Below are positions 25,094 through 36,503 of a stretch of DNA of 64,000 nucleotides, one piece after another. The stretch covers positions 1,576,001-1,640,000 of the forward strand of contig JALDNG010000088.1 of NCBI GenBank assembly GCA_024349245.1. The letters are read 5' to 3'. A model generated the notes under the pieces. That model did no database searches, was not told where the DNA came from, and saw only the letters and a list, made by a program, of their open reading frames with translations. The DNA comes from Neodontobutis hainanensis (lineage: Eukaryota; Chordata; Actinopteri; Gobiiformes; Odontobutidae). The position numbers and the translations under genes were made by a program. Every line of letters starts with the position of its first letter. Positions within the stretch are counted from its first letter, which is position 1.

Positions 25094-25453
25094 AATTTAA
25101 ATGAACAATCAAACGTGTTTCTTTATTAAAATATAAAATGCATTCATTTATCAATATGGCATAGTCTACCATATGTCTTACAAATACAAAGTATTTCTAC
25201 ATGAAAGCAGAATTTTTCAATGTGTGACAGCGTCCTGTATTAAAACCAAGTCTCTGTCGTTTGAAACAAACCAAACCGTGTGAAAATCCGGTAAAAACTC
25301 GGGGAGTTATGATCATTGTAGTTGAGGAATACACCTTCCTCAGTAGAAATAAATTCCGGGGGGCGGAGCATCGGAGACCCATCCAAGATGGCGCCGCGCT
25401 GATACGTCCGCTCCAATAGGCAGCGTCAGCCTATGAGGCGTCTACGATATGTC

Positions 25454-26681
25454 TATGGCGTAGCAGGCACACAGAGAGAACATCATCGCCGTGTGTGTTC
25501 ATTGACAACAGAACCGCGTGTAGTGAGAGCGTGGGTACAAAATAATGGTGACAGGTAGATTATGATTGTGCTCTAGTGTTAAAAAATCTGATTTATCTCC
25601 CCGTACGCGAAGTTCGGCAATATTAAAGGAGTGGCTGCAGCGGGCTAATGTAGAGTGGAATAAAACCTTGATTAATTTATTTGTTGTGGTCTGCGCCCAT
25701 GGCTGCGCACATAAAGCACACACAGCTGCGTGGTCACGCAGTCAGATGGAATGATGGTAATCAAAATATTAAACTTTGCCTCGTTTAAAGTTGTTTAGAA
25801 ATCTATCTGTTGTTAACAGCGATACAAAGGAAAGTTAACTAAATGTAGCAACAGTTTATCAGAGTTTTACAAACCCCTCCTTCTGGAGACCCAGACAATC
25901 ACCTTTATCACCAATATAATCTATATCAGGTGAGCTTTGATAAAACGCTGCTGTTGTATTACTATTGTAGAGTTTTATTAATTTACCCCAAACCTGTTTG
26001 TTGATATTTTAGGTTCACAATTCAGCTTAAAATTTTACTTTACAGGAAGAAGAAAAAGGAGTTTACACTCTTTTTGTCTCTCCCTTGGCAACAAGCACTG
26101 ACCACCTTGAATAACCTTCAATATAGGCCAGAAGAAGTAATATAAAGTGTACATAAAATCAGTTAATTTTACCACCTTTATGTGGTGCTTTTGTCCCAAA
26201 AACTTGATTTAACGTGTGTAGTGTAATAATGATATGAATCTGTGCAAGATAAATAAAGGTAGAACGACGTGTTACTCTCTTGGTACACAGTTGGTCTCAC
26301 ACCCTGACACAAATCTTCTCTTCAATTGTAACAGCATAACAAATAACAGAATGTGTTCCAAACTGAACAAAAAACTAATATACTAATAGACCATCACGTC
26401 ATCAAATTAATATTTAGTAGTCTCGAAGACTTAATGAGTGATTCTTAATGCAGTATTTGGAATGTCCGAAAACTTTTTTCCATCTGTACATAGCTATGGG
26501 GTAATCACTTAATAGCTCTACTGCGGCTTTTGAGCTTTTATTGTGAAGTGTTGCCGTCGGATGTGGATGATTCATAAACGCGAGTTCGAGTCTGGAGTAG
26601 TTAGTTAAAGTTTTAACTTTAACATTCGCGGTGAATTCTTACAAGAGGGTTGCTGAGCTGTTTTCGAGGAGGACACTGAAC
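25454..26681. other. Region upstream of the proposed MTR exon 1
   Basis: No exon was recognised. If exon 1 at 26682 is right, the last few hundred bases should hold the MTR promoter and 5' UTR. I see scattered CpGs (for example around 26550-26590 and 26630-26670) but no TATA box that I would defend. Confidence 0.4.
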
Positions 26682-26724
26682 ATGGCTCCCACTAACGTCT
26701 GCAATGAATCCTCTCCAAATATGG
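26682..26724 (+). CDS. mtr: Probable MTR exon 1 (start codon)
   Basis: ATG at 26682 in a strong Kozak setting (gaacATGG) opens MAPTNVCNESSPNM and ends one base into a codon at a good donor (G|GTAAAG, 26725). The first firm MTR exon at 45016 begins with the two missing codon bases. The joined N terminus has 31 residues before the conserved IMVLDGG, close to about 29 in human MTR, which also begins M-x-P. This would make intron 1 about 18.3 kb. No transcript evidence is available here; another first exon is possible. Confidence 0.55.
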
Positions 26725-27204
26725 GTAAAGGTCACATCTCTTTACTAATCAGCTCAGCAAATTGTCTACTCGCATGTGAGGCCAATGCGTTAGCTAACGC
26801 CACACGAGAGAAGTTTGAGAAGACTGGCCTTTCACAGGCCGGATTACGACAATGCATGGTGGGGTTAGACTGGACAGTCAATGGTGCACTAATGAGAGAT
26901 CTGAAGAAGTTTATGTGAAAGAATATGCAGATGACTAGTTTAATTTCAATAATGTTTAGTGTCTGTCAGCTGTTTAAAATGTGAAAACATTCAAAGGGTG
27001 TAAAAAGCACGCTAATGGAAGACGCAGAGGTGTTTTAATGTCCCGTTTTTAAATCAGATGTCTAGTGTGAGGCGACCTCACAAACGGAGTGTTATTAGCA
27101 TGTAGACCTACATGTCAGCAGTTTGCACTCTGCAGCCTTCAACACGTGTCACCAAACAGCAGACAGGATGATAGATCTCAGAGCATTTGATTGAAGAATT
27201 TGAA

Positions 27205-27305
27205 GTATCTATATATCTATATATGCATGTATATATGTCTCTCTATATATGTATCTATATATATCTATATATATATCTATATATATCTATATATATATAT
27301 GTATA

Positions 27306-27352
<47 letters not shown>
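27205..27352. repeat. TA/TATC-rich microsatellite
   Basis: Mixed TATC and TATG units grade into pure (TA)n. It directly precedes the Maui-like repeat and resembles the TA tracts that flank the 18S fragment. Confidence 0.9.
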
Positions 27353-27357
<5 letters not shown>

Positions 27358-27361
27358 TTCA

Positions 27362-27762
27362 TTCATTTTTTTTTTCATTCATTTTCTACCGCTTTGTCCC
27401 ATTTAGGGGTCACGGGTAACTGGAGCCTATCCCAGCAGCTTTGGGCCTGAGGCGGGGTACACCCTGGACAGTGGCCAGTTAGTCGCAGGGCTGACATTTA
27501 GAGACAGACAATGACAAACAATCATTCACTCTCACATTCTTTCACTAGGGACACTTTAGAGTTGCCAATTAACCTGAACATGCATGTCTTTGGACGGTGG
27601 GAGGAAGCTGGAGTACCCAGAGAGAACCCACGGTAACACGTGGAGGACATGCAGACTCCTCACAGAAAGACCGGAGTCGGCCGAGAGAATATTTGAGTCG
27701 GCCGGGTTTTGAACTCACGACCTTCTTGCTGTGAGGCAGGAGTGCTAACCACTCTGCCTATA
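27362..27762 (+). mobile_element. L2/Maui-type LINE 3' region
   Basis: Carries the very common fish repeat words CATGCATGTCTTTGGACGGT, GGGAGGAAGCTGGAGTACCC and CTTCTTGCTGTGAGGCAGGA. I recognise this as the L2/Maui 3' UTR type. No coding sequence. It runs straight into a TA microsatellite. Confidence 0.65.
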
Positions 27763-27813
27763 TATATATATATATATATATCTATATATATATAGACACG
27801 TGTGTGTGTGTAT
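27763..27813. repeat. TA tract and GACACGTGTG motif left of the 18S fragment
   Basis: (TA)n followed by TATAGACACGTGTGTGTG. The same composite motif occurs twice on the right side (28377-28450). Confidence 0.9.
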
Positions 27814-28199
27814 ACCCGGCCCGGACACGGAAAGGATTGACAGATTGATAGCTCTTTCTCGATTCTGTGGGTGGTGGTGCATGGCCGTTCTTAGTTGGTG
27901 GAGCGATTTGTCTGGTTAATTCCGATAACGAACGAGACTCCGGCATGCTAACTAGTTACGCGGCCCCGTGCGGTCGGCGTCCAACTTCTTAGAGGGACAA
28001 GTGGCGTTCAGCCACACGAGATTGAGCAATAACAGGTCTGTGATGCCCTTAGATGTCCGGGGCTGCACGCGCGCCACACTGAGTGGATCAGCGTGTGTCT
28101 ACCCTTCGCCGAGAGGCGTGGGTAACCCGCTGAACCCCACTCGTGATAGGGATTGGGGATTGCAATTATTTCCCATGAACGAGGAATTCCCAGTAAGCG

Positions 28200-28291
<92 letters not shown>

Positions 28292-28376
28292 GGGCCCCGC
28301 CGGGGTCGGTCACGGCCCTGGCGGAGTGCCGAGAAGACGATCAAACTTGATCATCTAGAGGAAGTAAAAGTCGTAA
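27814..28376 (+). rRNA. 18S rRNA fragment, 563 bp, diverged and 3'-truncated
   Basis: Matches the 3' part of vertebrate 18S rRNA from ACCCGGCCCGGACACGG to GAAGTAAAAGTCGTAA, including the universal TTGTACACACCGCCCGTC (about 28237-28254). It stops about 40 bases short of the mature 3' end. Changes against the vertebrate sequence as I remember it include GGAAAGG for GGACAGG near the start, loss of a few C in the GGCGTCC region near 27980, and an extra T in CAATTATTTCCC. No other rRNA part, spacer or promoter adjoins, so this is a dispersed pseudogene copy, not a working rRNA gene. Confidence 0.95.
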
Positions 28377-28395
28377 TATATATATATATAGACAC

Positions 28396-28432
<37 letters not shown>

Positions 28433-28450
28433 GACACGTGTGTGTATATA
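28377..28450. repeat. TA tract with two GACACGTGTG motifs right of the 18S fragment
   Basis: TATATATATAGACACGTGTG units at about 28377-28410 and 28420-28450 mirror the left flank, in direct orientation. The 18S piece thus sits inside one composite microsatellite. Confidence 0.9.
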
Positions 28451-29173
28451 TTTTTAAGTTTGTACTATACATATGTCGCGAATGGTCACTAATGGTCAAG
28501 CGGTTAGTTACAATTTTTTGGAGGTTGTCCCTTCTATGAGGACTAACTCCCTGCTATTTACTATTTTTATGAGACTCTAACACAGCACTCGCTTCTACAC
28601 ATTAATGACTTCTGCTGCTGACAGATCACTGTAGGTGGATGCCAGACCCGATTGCAAGTCGGTTGGTTAAAGTCTGGTCTAACCCTATAACAGCTACGTC
28701 TGTAAAATTAAGCCCCAAGTGTGTGACTCCTCTAATGAGCGCTATCCCTCAAGACAGTCCCATTTTTTAATAGAGGATTTTAATAGAGGTCTTACCTTAG
28801 GCTTATGTATGGCGGTCGAATCTCCCTGTTATTCTGATGTCCAGTGGATGATTTGGACGGCCTGCCTGTTTGTGAGTCTGATTCTGATAATCAGACCTCT
28901 GTGCCGCTGGAAGAGGCTGTTAGGAGTTTAAATAACGACCTGGAGAATGAATATGTCTTTGTCCTAGTTTGGGACTAGGTTTTTATTAAAACCATTTAAC
29001 AAAAGTTACAGTATGAAACTTAACATGTAAAATTTTATTCCTTACTCACAACATAACATCTTTACACCTTACAATATAACTTAGTTATTTGCCCTCAACT
29101 TGAATATTTAAGTTGATTGGTTCTGCGGTGTTTAGAGTGTGTTTCAGAGTTTAGAGTGAGTTAGGTAGAGGAT
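28451..29173. other. Unassigned stretch between the 18S fragment and the tandem repeat
   Basis: A frame on the + strand (about 28848-28979) reads DLDGLPVCESDSDNQTSVPL, continues to ENEYVFVLVWD and then stops. It might be the end of a mobile-element gene, but I do not recognise it. Nothing else is identified. Confidence 0.35.
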
Positions 29174-29582
29174 AATTCGGGGGGCAGTAGGCGCCTTCGA
29201 TTTTAACCCTCAAGAGGGGAAGACGTTTAAACCCAGCGGACGTCCAAGTTCCTTTGGGAGTACTGCTTTTTCAACCCCTAGTAAAAGGTGAAAATACAGA
29301 AAATAGAGCAGAATTCGGGGGGCAGTAGGCGCCTTCGATTTTAACCCTCAAGAGGGGAAGACGTTTAAACCCAGCGGACGTCCAAGTTCCTTTGGGAGTA
29401 CAGCTTTTTCAACCCCTAGTAAAAGGTGAAAATACAGAAAATAGAGCAGAATTCGGGGGGCAGTAGGCGCCTTCGATTTTAACCCTCAAGAGGGGAAGAC
29501 GTTTAAACCCAGCGGACGTCCAAGTTCCTTTGGGAGTACTGCTTTTTCAACCCCTAGTAAAAGGTGAAAATACAGAAAATAG
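29174..29582. repeat. 138-bp tandem repeat, three copies
   Basis: Units start at 29174, 29312 and 29450, each opening AATTCGGGGGGCAGTAGGCG. The first two are complete and the third ends at about 29582. They are nearly identical (for example one base changed in GTACTGC/GTACAGC), so the expansion is recent. A TTTTATACCAT stretch follows at about 29705. Either a minisatellite or the repeated part of a long terminal repeat; I cannot decide. Confidence 0.95.
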
Positions 29583-29804
29583 AAAAGAAAATAGAATAAG
29601 TAGAAAAGAAGGAAAGTGGGGTTTATGCCTTTCTGACTTTGATACAGGATTGCCCTTGAACCAAAGAGACGGCAAGACCCATTTGTCTGAGTCTCAAGTC
29701 TTCCTTTTATACCATCTGGACAGGGTGTAGTCGTGACGTCAACACACATGCGCTCTGACAAGATTTTTTAAACTCTGTGAACTCTTGTAAGTAGGACACT
29801 GGGT

Positions 29805-29985
29805 CTTCTGTAAACTTCTGTGACCTGTCTTGTGAGCTTTGTGTGTATTTGTCGTCCAAAACTCTGTGTGTGTGTCCCTGTCCTAATATGAACTCCATGA
29901 GTGCCACGGCCTTCTGTGAACTTCAAGTGCCCTGTCTATTGTGAGATTTTTGTGTGTACCTGCCGTCCCAGGCTCTGTGTGTGTC
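29805..29985. repeat. Degenerate ~100-bp tandem repeat
   Basis: TTCTGTAAACTTCTGTGACC...GTCGTCC...CTCTGTGTGTGTG at about 29808 is followed by TTCTGTGAACTTCAAG...GCCGTCC...CTCTGTGTGTGTC at about 29911. Two units, diverged. Confidence 0.7.
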
Positions 29986-30340
29986 TCTGCATGTCATGAC
30001 TTCCTGTTCTCTGCTCACAGACAAAATTTGACCTATATTCTAACCTGCTGATTCTAGGCCTTCTTAACTTTAACTCCTGGTTGTCTTTTACACTTAAAAC
30101 ATTTTGCATTTCGCATAAATCATTTTCTTTCACACTTCCAAAACATCATTGAAATACATTTAACTCTGACATTACTCTTAAGCATTTTACTCATTATTTT
30201 TAATTATTTACAAGTCTTCACTTTTAACACAGTGTCCGTGTGGATCTGTGTCCTCCTTGGTCCTCGAAGTTCCACCTAATCTTCCGTATTCACTACACAT
30301 ACAAATGGTCGAACTATGTATAAGATAATGCACCATGTAA

Positions 30341-30755
30341 AGGTGCAATGGTCTATAATTGTTTACATTAAATAGATGCAAAAGAGCAAACTATACAAAT
30401 AAATTGACTGTAAGATCTTAATTTACTGTAACCTTAACCATAAAATATGCATACAGCAGGAACCAACATAATTGGTTCAAACTATATACACAAATTTTTT
30501 GATGCAAAAGATAGTAAAAAACAGGTGCAACGGTCTTGAATTGTAAATTAAAAATAGATGCAAAAGAGTAAACACAGATACGTGCTACTATTAGTTAATG
30601 TTTATTTGCAATAACCTTCACACATTTTTTCAAACAGCAGTATTTTTTTTATTTAATAAACAGTGTAAAGTACATACAAATACGGGCATGACAGTGCATT
30701 GTATTAATGTGCAATGATCTACAATTATTATCAAAAATAGATGTAAAAGAGAAAC
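30341..30755. repeat. Three spaced copies of a ~50-bp motif
   Basis: GTGCAATGGTCTATAATTGT then ATAGATGCAAAAGAGCAAAC at 30341-30390, with diverged copies at about 30520-30572 and 30705-30755; the spacing is about 180 bases. They lie downstream of the - strand MADF-like remnant and could be its 3' UTR repeats. Confidence 0.65.
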
Positions 30756-30805
30756 TTCACAATTGATGCAAAAAAGCAAAAGTGCAAACTGCAGACACAG
30801 TGCAT

Positions 30806-31680
30806 TTCTATATGCATTCATCATTGCCTTGACACAGTCTCTGTTGAGCTCCACCCGCCGTTCATCCAGCTGAGCCTCCAACTGAGCAACCTGCACTTGG
30901 ACCCAGTCATCTTTTTCTTTTCTCTTCCTTTTTTGTGCCATTCTTGGACTGGGGGACGGATGAGATGGCTTGGGGGACAGAAGAGATGACTGCAGGGACA
31001 GATGAGATGGCTGCAGGGACAGAAGTGGGCTACCACTTGGTAATCGGTCATCATCGCTGTTGGCTGGAGGTCTCACATCCGATAAACCAGTTTGAGCTGG
31101 TATAAGTCCCATTCGATGATTATGAAAAAATAGCAAATAGTGTAAGTTATTCATAAAAGATGCATTTATTGTTAATCCATAGCTAGATAGAGCTATAATA
31201 ACTGCATATTCATACAATGCAAATGCTAAATTGTTGCATTTGTATTTTCTGTAAGCCAAATATAATTACAATCTATTATATTACATAAATACAACCCATT
31301 ACATATAATTACAACCTATTACACGTGCTTTTTGACTCACAGGTATATTATTTCTGCAAAAAAATAAATACCCCATGTGGTAGCATTGCTATGTTAAGTT
31401 AGCTAACCGAAACACAATAGAGGTACATCAAAGGACGTGCATTATTTACCTTATCGTCAAAGTTTGACTCTGTAAGCCGATGTTTGACATGAGGTGCCAG
31501 CCAAGATAGGAATATATAAAACGCTGGGGTTTTTTTTCCTCCTGGATCCCCGCTCCTTGAGGCAAGTTTTTTACGAGTTCTTCCATCTCTTCGTGCACTC
31601 CGCTACATCTAAACCCACGTTGGAGATTGCTGTATTTCCTCACTTCTTCAATTAATTGCCCGGTAACTTAGTCCATTTCC
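30806..31680 (-). pseudogene. MADF-like transposon-associated gene remnant
   Basis: Exon-like piece 31677-31450 reads MEMD, stop, then VTGQLIEEVRKYSNLQRGFR, resembling the start of a MADF/Myb-like domain (LIEEVRKYPNL), and ends at a gtaaat donor. A second piece (31086-30806) codes a Ser/Pro/Leu-rich repeat (SLQPSHLSLQSSLLSPKPSH), then KRKRKEKDDW and a short heptad-like helix. The phases of the two pieces do not join cleanly and the stop follows the fourth codon, so it is broken. MADF/Myb-like genes accompany PIF/Harbinger transposases in fish; that link is inference. Confidence 0.45.
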
Positions 31681-31839
31681 ATGTTGGCTCTTCACTGAAT
31701 TTCGGAATTTAAAAATGGCGGGCGGTCCAGATTGCAGAAGATCATTCCGGAAATGCGTAGGAGAAAACGTGATACTACCAAGCCGAATATACATCGAGAA
31801 TACATCAAAAATACATCGAAATACGGCAATATACCGCCG

Positions 31840-31965
31840 TCCACCAGAGGGCAGGCTCCAAAAGCGGAAATATAAGGAGAAACCCAATGACACTTTACGG
31901 GTGTAATAAACATGTTTACAGCCTGGTACAAAAGATGGTTCTTGTCTCTAGAGCTAAGTTTTTAC
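31840..31965. repeat. Transposon-end-like dispersed repeat, copy 1
   Basis: Contains GAGGGCAGGCTCCAAAAGCG and GTTTACAGCCTGGTACAAAA. The same words occur in inverted orientation at 55490-55620. It separates the MADF-like remnant (- strand) from the THAP exon (+ strand), as a shared transposon segment would. Confidence 0.65.
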
Positions 31966-32241
31966 CATGTGACAACTGGGGGGGGGGTTAAATTTTTGAT
32001 TATTACGTCAGTTTATGCTATCTGAAAAGTTTAGTTTTGTGCATAATTGTGGGTGTGTTTATCTTGACTCGCATGTGTCAATCACCGAGCCTCGCGCACG
32101 TTGTGTGGCTAGCTGGCTAGCAAGTGGCTAGTTAGCTCCTCCGTGATTCCTCCTGGCTTGGCGCATGTTAGGATCAGTGTGTCAGGCTTCTGTACTTTAC
32201 CGTCGGCTGTTCTTTGAGTATTTAAGAAGAAAGTTGTGTAA

Positions 32242-35200
32242 ATGGCTTGCTGTGCTGTTGGCTGTACTAACAGACCCCCCAAGAAGTGTGGTCTTCAGTT
32301 TTTTGGTGAGTAACACTATTTTCTTGGTTTTATGGATGGTTTTGAGAGCTCTTACACGGCTAAATATATAGCATTACTTAGCTATTTAGCCGAGCTAATA
32401 ACTTTTCCCCATCAAAATTACATCAAGTACGGACATTTAGAATTCGATGTTAATTACAATACTATTAAGGTAAAATTTTAAATGTATTTTTACTGGCTTT
32501 GCTTTATACTTTAAAAAATGAATCCAGATATACAATATATCAAGGCTCAAAAACACTATTTGCATTACGAACATGGTTATTAAACAAGTTTAACAGCAAA
32601 ACAATATATTTATTCATTTCAGCTGTAAGATTTTTTAAAGTGATCGAATTAAGCATGTTATGGCTTTGACATATAATGGGCAAATGAGCGCTACTTGATA
32701 TAACTGTATTATTCACCGGGTGCTTTACACAATGACTGCAGAAAATACGCTCCGGAAGGCTACCATCAATGCTCTGAAGCCCACCGCTAATGACTTGACA
32801 AAATAACGTGCTATCATTATGTGTTAAGATAATGTAAGATTATCTCGCTAAAAAAAGTTATTAACTTTTTCTATGAAATTGTTATAGCACATAAGATTGT
32901 GCTAGCGTTATGTGTATTCGCTCTGTTTAGGACTTGTAGAGGTTGTCTCTGTTGCTCTTATATAGAACTGCCTTCAGAGTGTGTTATAAAGTATGTACAT
33001 TCAATGTAGTATCTAGTGCTGTAAACACTTTTCAGTTCAATACATCTAAGGTATAAACTACTATTTTAATATTTATAAATCTGGGCTTAAAAAATTGTCA
33101 ATGTAAACATATATACATTTCTTATGCTAAAATTGTATATTTTTTTAGTCACTTAGCCTCAGAGAAATTATTACAAGCTTATTACCATGGTCTTTTTTTT
33201 ACGTGAAGCTTGTTGTTATATACCCTAACCCATCCATCCATCCATCTTCTACCGCTTATCCGGGGCCGGGTCGCAGGGGCAGCAGTCTAAGCAGAGAAGC
33301 CCAGACTTCCCTCTCCCCAGACACTTCCTCCAGCTCTTCCGGGGGGATACCGAGGCGTTCCCAGGCCAGCCGAGAGACATAGTCCCTCCAGCGTGTCCTA
33401 GGTCTTCCCCGAGGTCTCCTCCCGGTGGGACATGCCCGGAACACCTCCCTAGGGAGGCGTCTGGGAGGCATCCGAAACAGATGCCCGAGCCACCTCAGCT
33501 GGCTCCTCTCGATGTGAAGGAGCAGCGGCTCTACTTTGAGCTCCTCCCGAGTGACGGAGCTCCTCACCCTATCTCTAAGGGAGCGCCCCACCACTCTGCG
33601 GAGAAAGCTCATTTCGGCCGCCTGTATCCGGGATCTTGTTCTTTCGGTCATGACCCAAAGCTCATGACCATAGGTGAGAGTAGGAACGTAGATCGACTGG
33701 TAAATCGAGAGCTTTGCCTTACAGCTCAGCTCCTTCTTCACCACGACAGACCGGTACATCGACCGCATCACTGCAGAAGCTGCACCGATCCGTCTGTCGA
33801 TCTCACGCTCCTTCCTTCCCTCACGCGTGAACAAAACCCCGAGATACTTAAACTCCTCCACTTGAGGCAGGAGCTCTCCACCAACCCGGAGGGGGCAAGC
33901 CACCCTTTTCCGACTGAGAACCATGGTCTCAGACTTGGAGGTGCTGATCCTCATCCCAGCCGCTTCACACTCGGCTGCAAACCGCCCCAGTGAACATTGA
34001 AGGCCCTGGCTTGATGGAGCCAACAGGACAACATCATCTGCAAAAAGCAGAGATGAAATCCTGTGGTCCCCAAACCAGACTCCCTCCGGCCCCTGGCTGC
34101 GCCTAGAAATCCTGTCCATTAAGATAATGAACAGGACCGGTGACAAAGGGCAGCCCTGCCGGAGTCCAACATTCACCGGGAACAGGTCTGACTTACTGCC
34201 GGCAATGCGAACCAAGCTCCTGCTCCGGTCGTACAGGGACCGGACAGCCCTTAGCAAAGGGCCCCGGACTCCATACTCCCAGAGCACCCCCACAGGGCAC
34301 GCGAGGACACAGTCGAATGCCTTCTCCAGATCCACAAAGCACATGTGGACTGGTTGGGCAAACTCCCATAATCCCTCCAGCACCCTGGAGAGGGTATAGA
34401 GCTGGTCCAGTGTTCCACGACCGGGACGAAAACCGCATTGTTCCTCCTGGATCTGAGGTTCGACTATCGGCCGCATTCTCCTCTCCAGTACCCTGGCATA
34501 GACTTTCCCGGGAGGCTGAGGAGTGTGATCCTCTGTAGTTGGAACACACCCTCTGGTCCCCCTTCTTAAAAAGGGGGACCACCACCCGGTCTGCCAGTCC
34601 AGAGGTACTGTCCCCAACGCCACGCGATGTTGCAGAGGCGTGTCAGCCAAGACAGCCCCACAACATCCAGAGACTTGAGGTACTCAGGGCGTACCTCATC
34701 CACCCCCGGTGCCTTGCCACCGAGGAGCTTCCCAACTACCTCAGTGACTTCAGCCTGAGTGATGGACGAGTCCACCTCTGAGCCCTCGGCCTCTGCTTCC
34801 TCAGTGGAAGACGTGACGGTGGGGTTGAGGAGATCCTCAGTATTCCTTCCACCGTCCAACAATATCCCCAGTTGAGGTCAGCAGATTCCCACCTCCACTG
34901 TAAACAGTGTTGGCAGGGCACTGCTTTCCCCTCCTGAGGCGCCGGACGGTTTGCCAGAATTTCTTCGAGGCCGACCGATAGTCTTTTCCATGGCCTCACG
35001 AACTCCTCCCAGACCCGAGTTTTGCCTCCACAACCACCCGTGCTGCAGCTCGCTTGGCCTGCCGGTACCTATCAGCTGCCTCAGGAGTCCCACAAGCCAA
35101 CCAGGCTCGATAGGTCTCCTTCTTCAGCTTGACGGCCTCCCTTACTTCCGGTGTCCACCACCGGGTTCGTGGATTGCCGCCACGACAGGCACCGGAGACT

Positions 35201-36503
35201 TTGCGGCCACAGCTTCGAGTGGCTGCGTCGACAATGGAGGTGGAAAACATGGTCCACTCGGACTCAATGTCTCCAGTCTCCCTCGGAATCTGGTCGAAGC
35301 TCTGTCGGAGGTGGGAGTTGAAGATCTCTCTGACAGGGGACTCGCCAAACGCGTTCCCAACAGACCCTCACAGTACGTTTGGGTCTGCCAAGTCTGTCCG
35401 ACCTTCTCCCCCGCCATCGGATCCAACTCACCACCAGGTGGTGATCAGTTGACAGCTCCGCCCCTCTCTTCACCCGAGTGTCCAAGACATACGGTCGGAG
35501 GTCAGATGAAACAACTACAAAGTCGATCATCGACCTCCGGCCTAGGGTGTCCTGGTGCCACGTGCACTGATGGACACCCTTATGCTTGAACATGGTGTTC
35601 GTTATGGACAAACTGTTGCTAGCACAGAAGTCCAATAACAGAACACCACTCGGGTTCAGATCAGGGGGGCCGTTCCTCCCAATCACGCCCCTCCAGGTGT
35701 CACTGTCGCTGCCCACGTGAGCGTTGAAGTCCCCCAGTAGAATGATGGAGTCCCCGGTTGGAGCACTTTCCAGCACCCCTCCCAGAGACTCCAAGAAGGC
35801 CGGGTACTCTGCACTGCCATTTGGCCCATAAGCACAAACAATAGTGAGAGACCTATCCCCAACCCGAAGGCGCAGGGAAGCGACCCTCGTTCACCGGGTG
35901 AACTCCAACACATGGCGGCTGAGCCGGGGGGCAATAAGCAAACCCACACCAGCCCGCCGCCTCTCACCGCAGGCAACTCCAGAATAGTGGAGAGTCCAGC
36001 CTCTCTCGAGGATTTGGGTTCCAGAGCCCAAGCTCTGCGTGGAGGTGAGCCCGACTATCTTTAGTCGGTATCTCTCAACCTCCCGCACAAGCTCAGGCTC
36101 CTTACCCGCCAGCGAGGTGACATTCCATGTCCCTAGTGCCAGATTCTGTGTCCGGGGATTGGGTCGTCGAGGCCTCCGCCTTCGACTGCCACCCAATCCA
36201 CATTGCACCGGCCCCTTACGGTTCCTCCTGCAGGTGGTGGGCCCACGGGAGTATACCCTAACCCTGCCCTGAAATTGTTATTGTAACACTATATGTACAG
36301 TACTAGTTTGGTAACTATTTAAGGTTATAATAGCACCTAATGTGTTTTTGTATGTTTGTTTACGTTTTCCTCTAGGTGATCCAGACAGACTGGACCAGTG
36401 GGTGTTGAAGATGAGGAGACAGAACTGGACTACTACCTCTTCCAGTCAGTTGTGCAGTCAACACTTTGAGAAGGATTGCTTCTGCACTGATTTGAGGGAC
36501 TGA
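32242..36503 (+). pseudogene. THAP-domain gene, two exons split by a Rex3 insertion
   Basis: Exon 1 (32242-32305) codes MACCAVGCTNRPPKKCGLQF and ends G|GTGAGT. Exon 2 (36376-36503) starts in matching phase and reads GDPDRLDQWVLKMRRQNW, later LCSQHFEKDCF. Together they form the C2CH zinc pattern (C-x4-C ... W ... C-x2-H) of a THAP finger. The frame then stops (TGA 36501) before the usual AVPTIF end of the domain, so the finger is incomplete. The intron contains a 3-kb Rex3 copy. THAP fingers occur in host genes and in P, Kolobok and ISL2EU-type transposons; the adjoining repeat ends favour a transposon origin. Confidence 0.65.
33232..36251 (-). mobile_element. Rex3/RTE-like LINE, 5'-truncated, perfect target duplication
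   Basis: Same family as 17845-20818 but reversed. The 3' end (CATCCATCCATCTTCTACCG on the + strand) is at 33232, and the 5' end is truncated at 36251. The flanks TATACCCTAACCC (33219-33231 and 36252-36264) are an exact 13-bp target duplication. The RT frame is open for 464 codons (34650-33256) and keeps FADD, GLRQGCPLSP and the C-terminal WLGHLFRMP block. The endonuclease part is broken by frameshifts (frames at 36208-35891, 35976-35683, 35794-35264). It is younger than the 17.8-kb copy, judging by the perfect duplication. Confidence 0.9.

Noticed and set aside
27814..28376. Functional 18S rRNA gene
   Set aside because: Only the 3' part is present, it is truncated before the mature end, shows small deletions and has no spacer or promoter.
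27968..28492. Open frame of 174 codons across the 18S fragment
   Set aside because: It lies on rRNA sequence and a TA repeat; the frame is accidental.
28700..30300. Possible LTR retroelement or endogenous retrovirus around the 138-bp repeats
   Set aside because: I found no primer-binding site, no matching second LTR and no recognisable gag, protease or pol motif, so I list only the tandem repeat.
30630..31259. Full 209-codon - strand protein as a real gene
   Set aside because: The ends of the frame are low-complexity intron-like sequence; only the middle Ser/Pro and Lys-rich part looks exon-derived.
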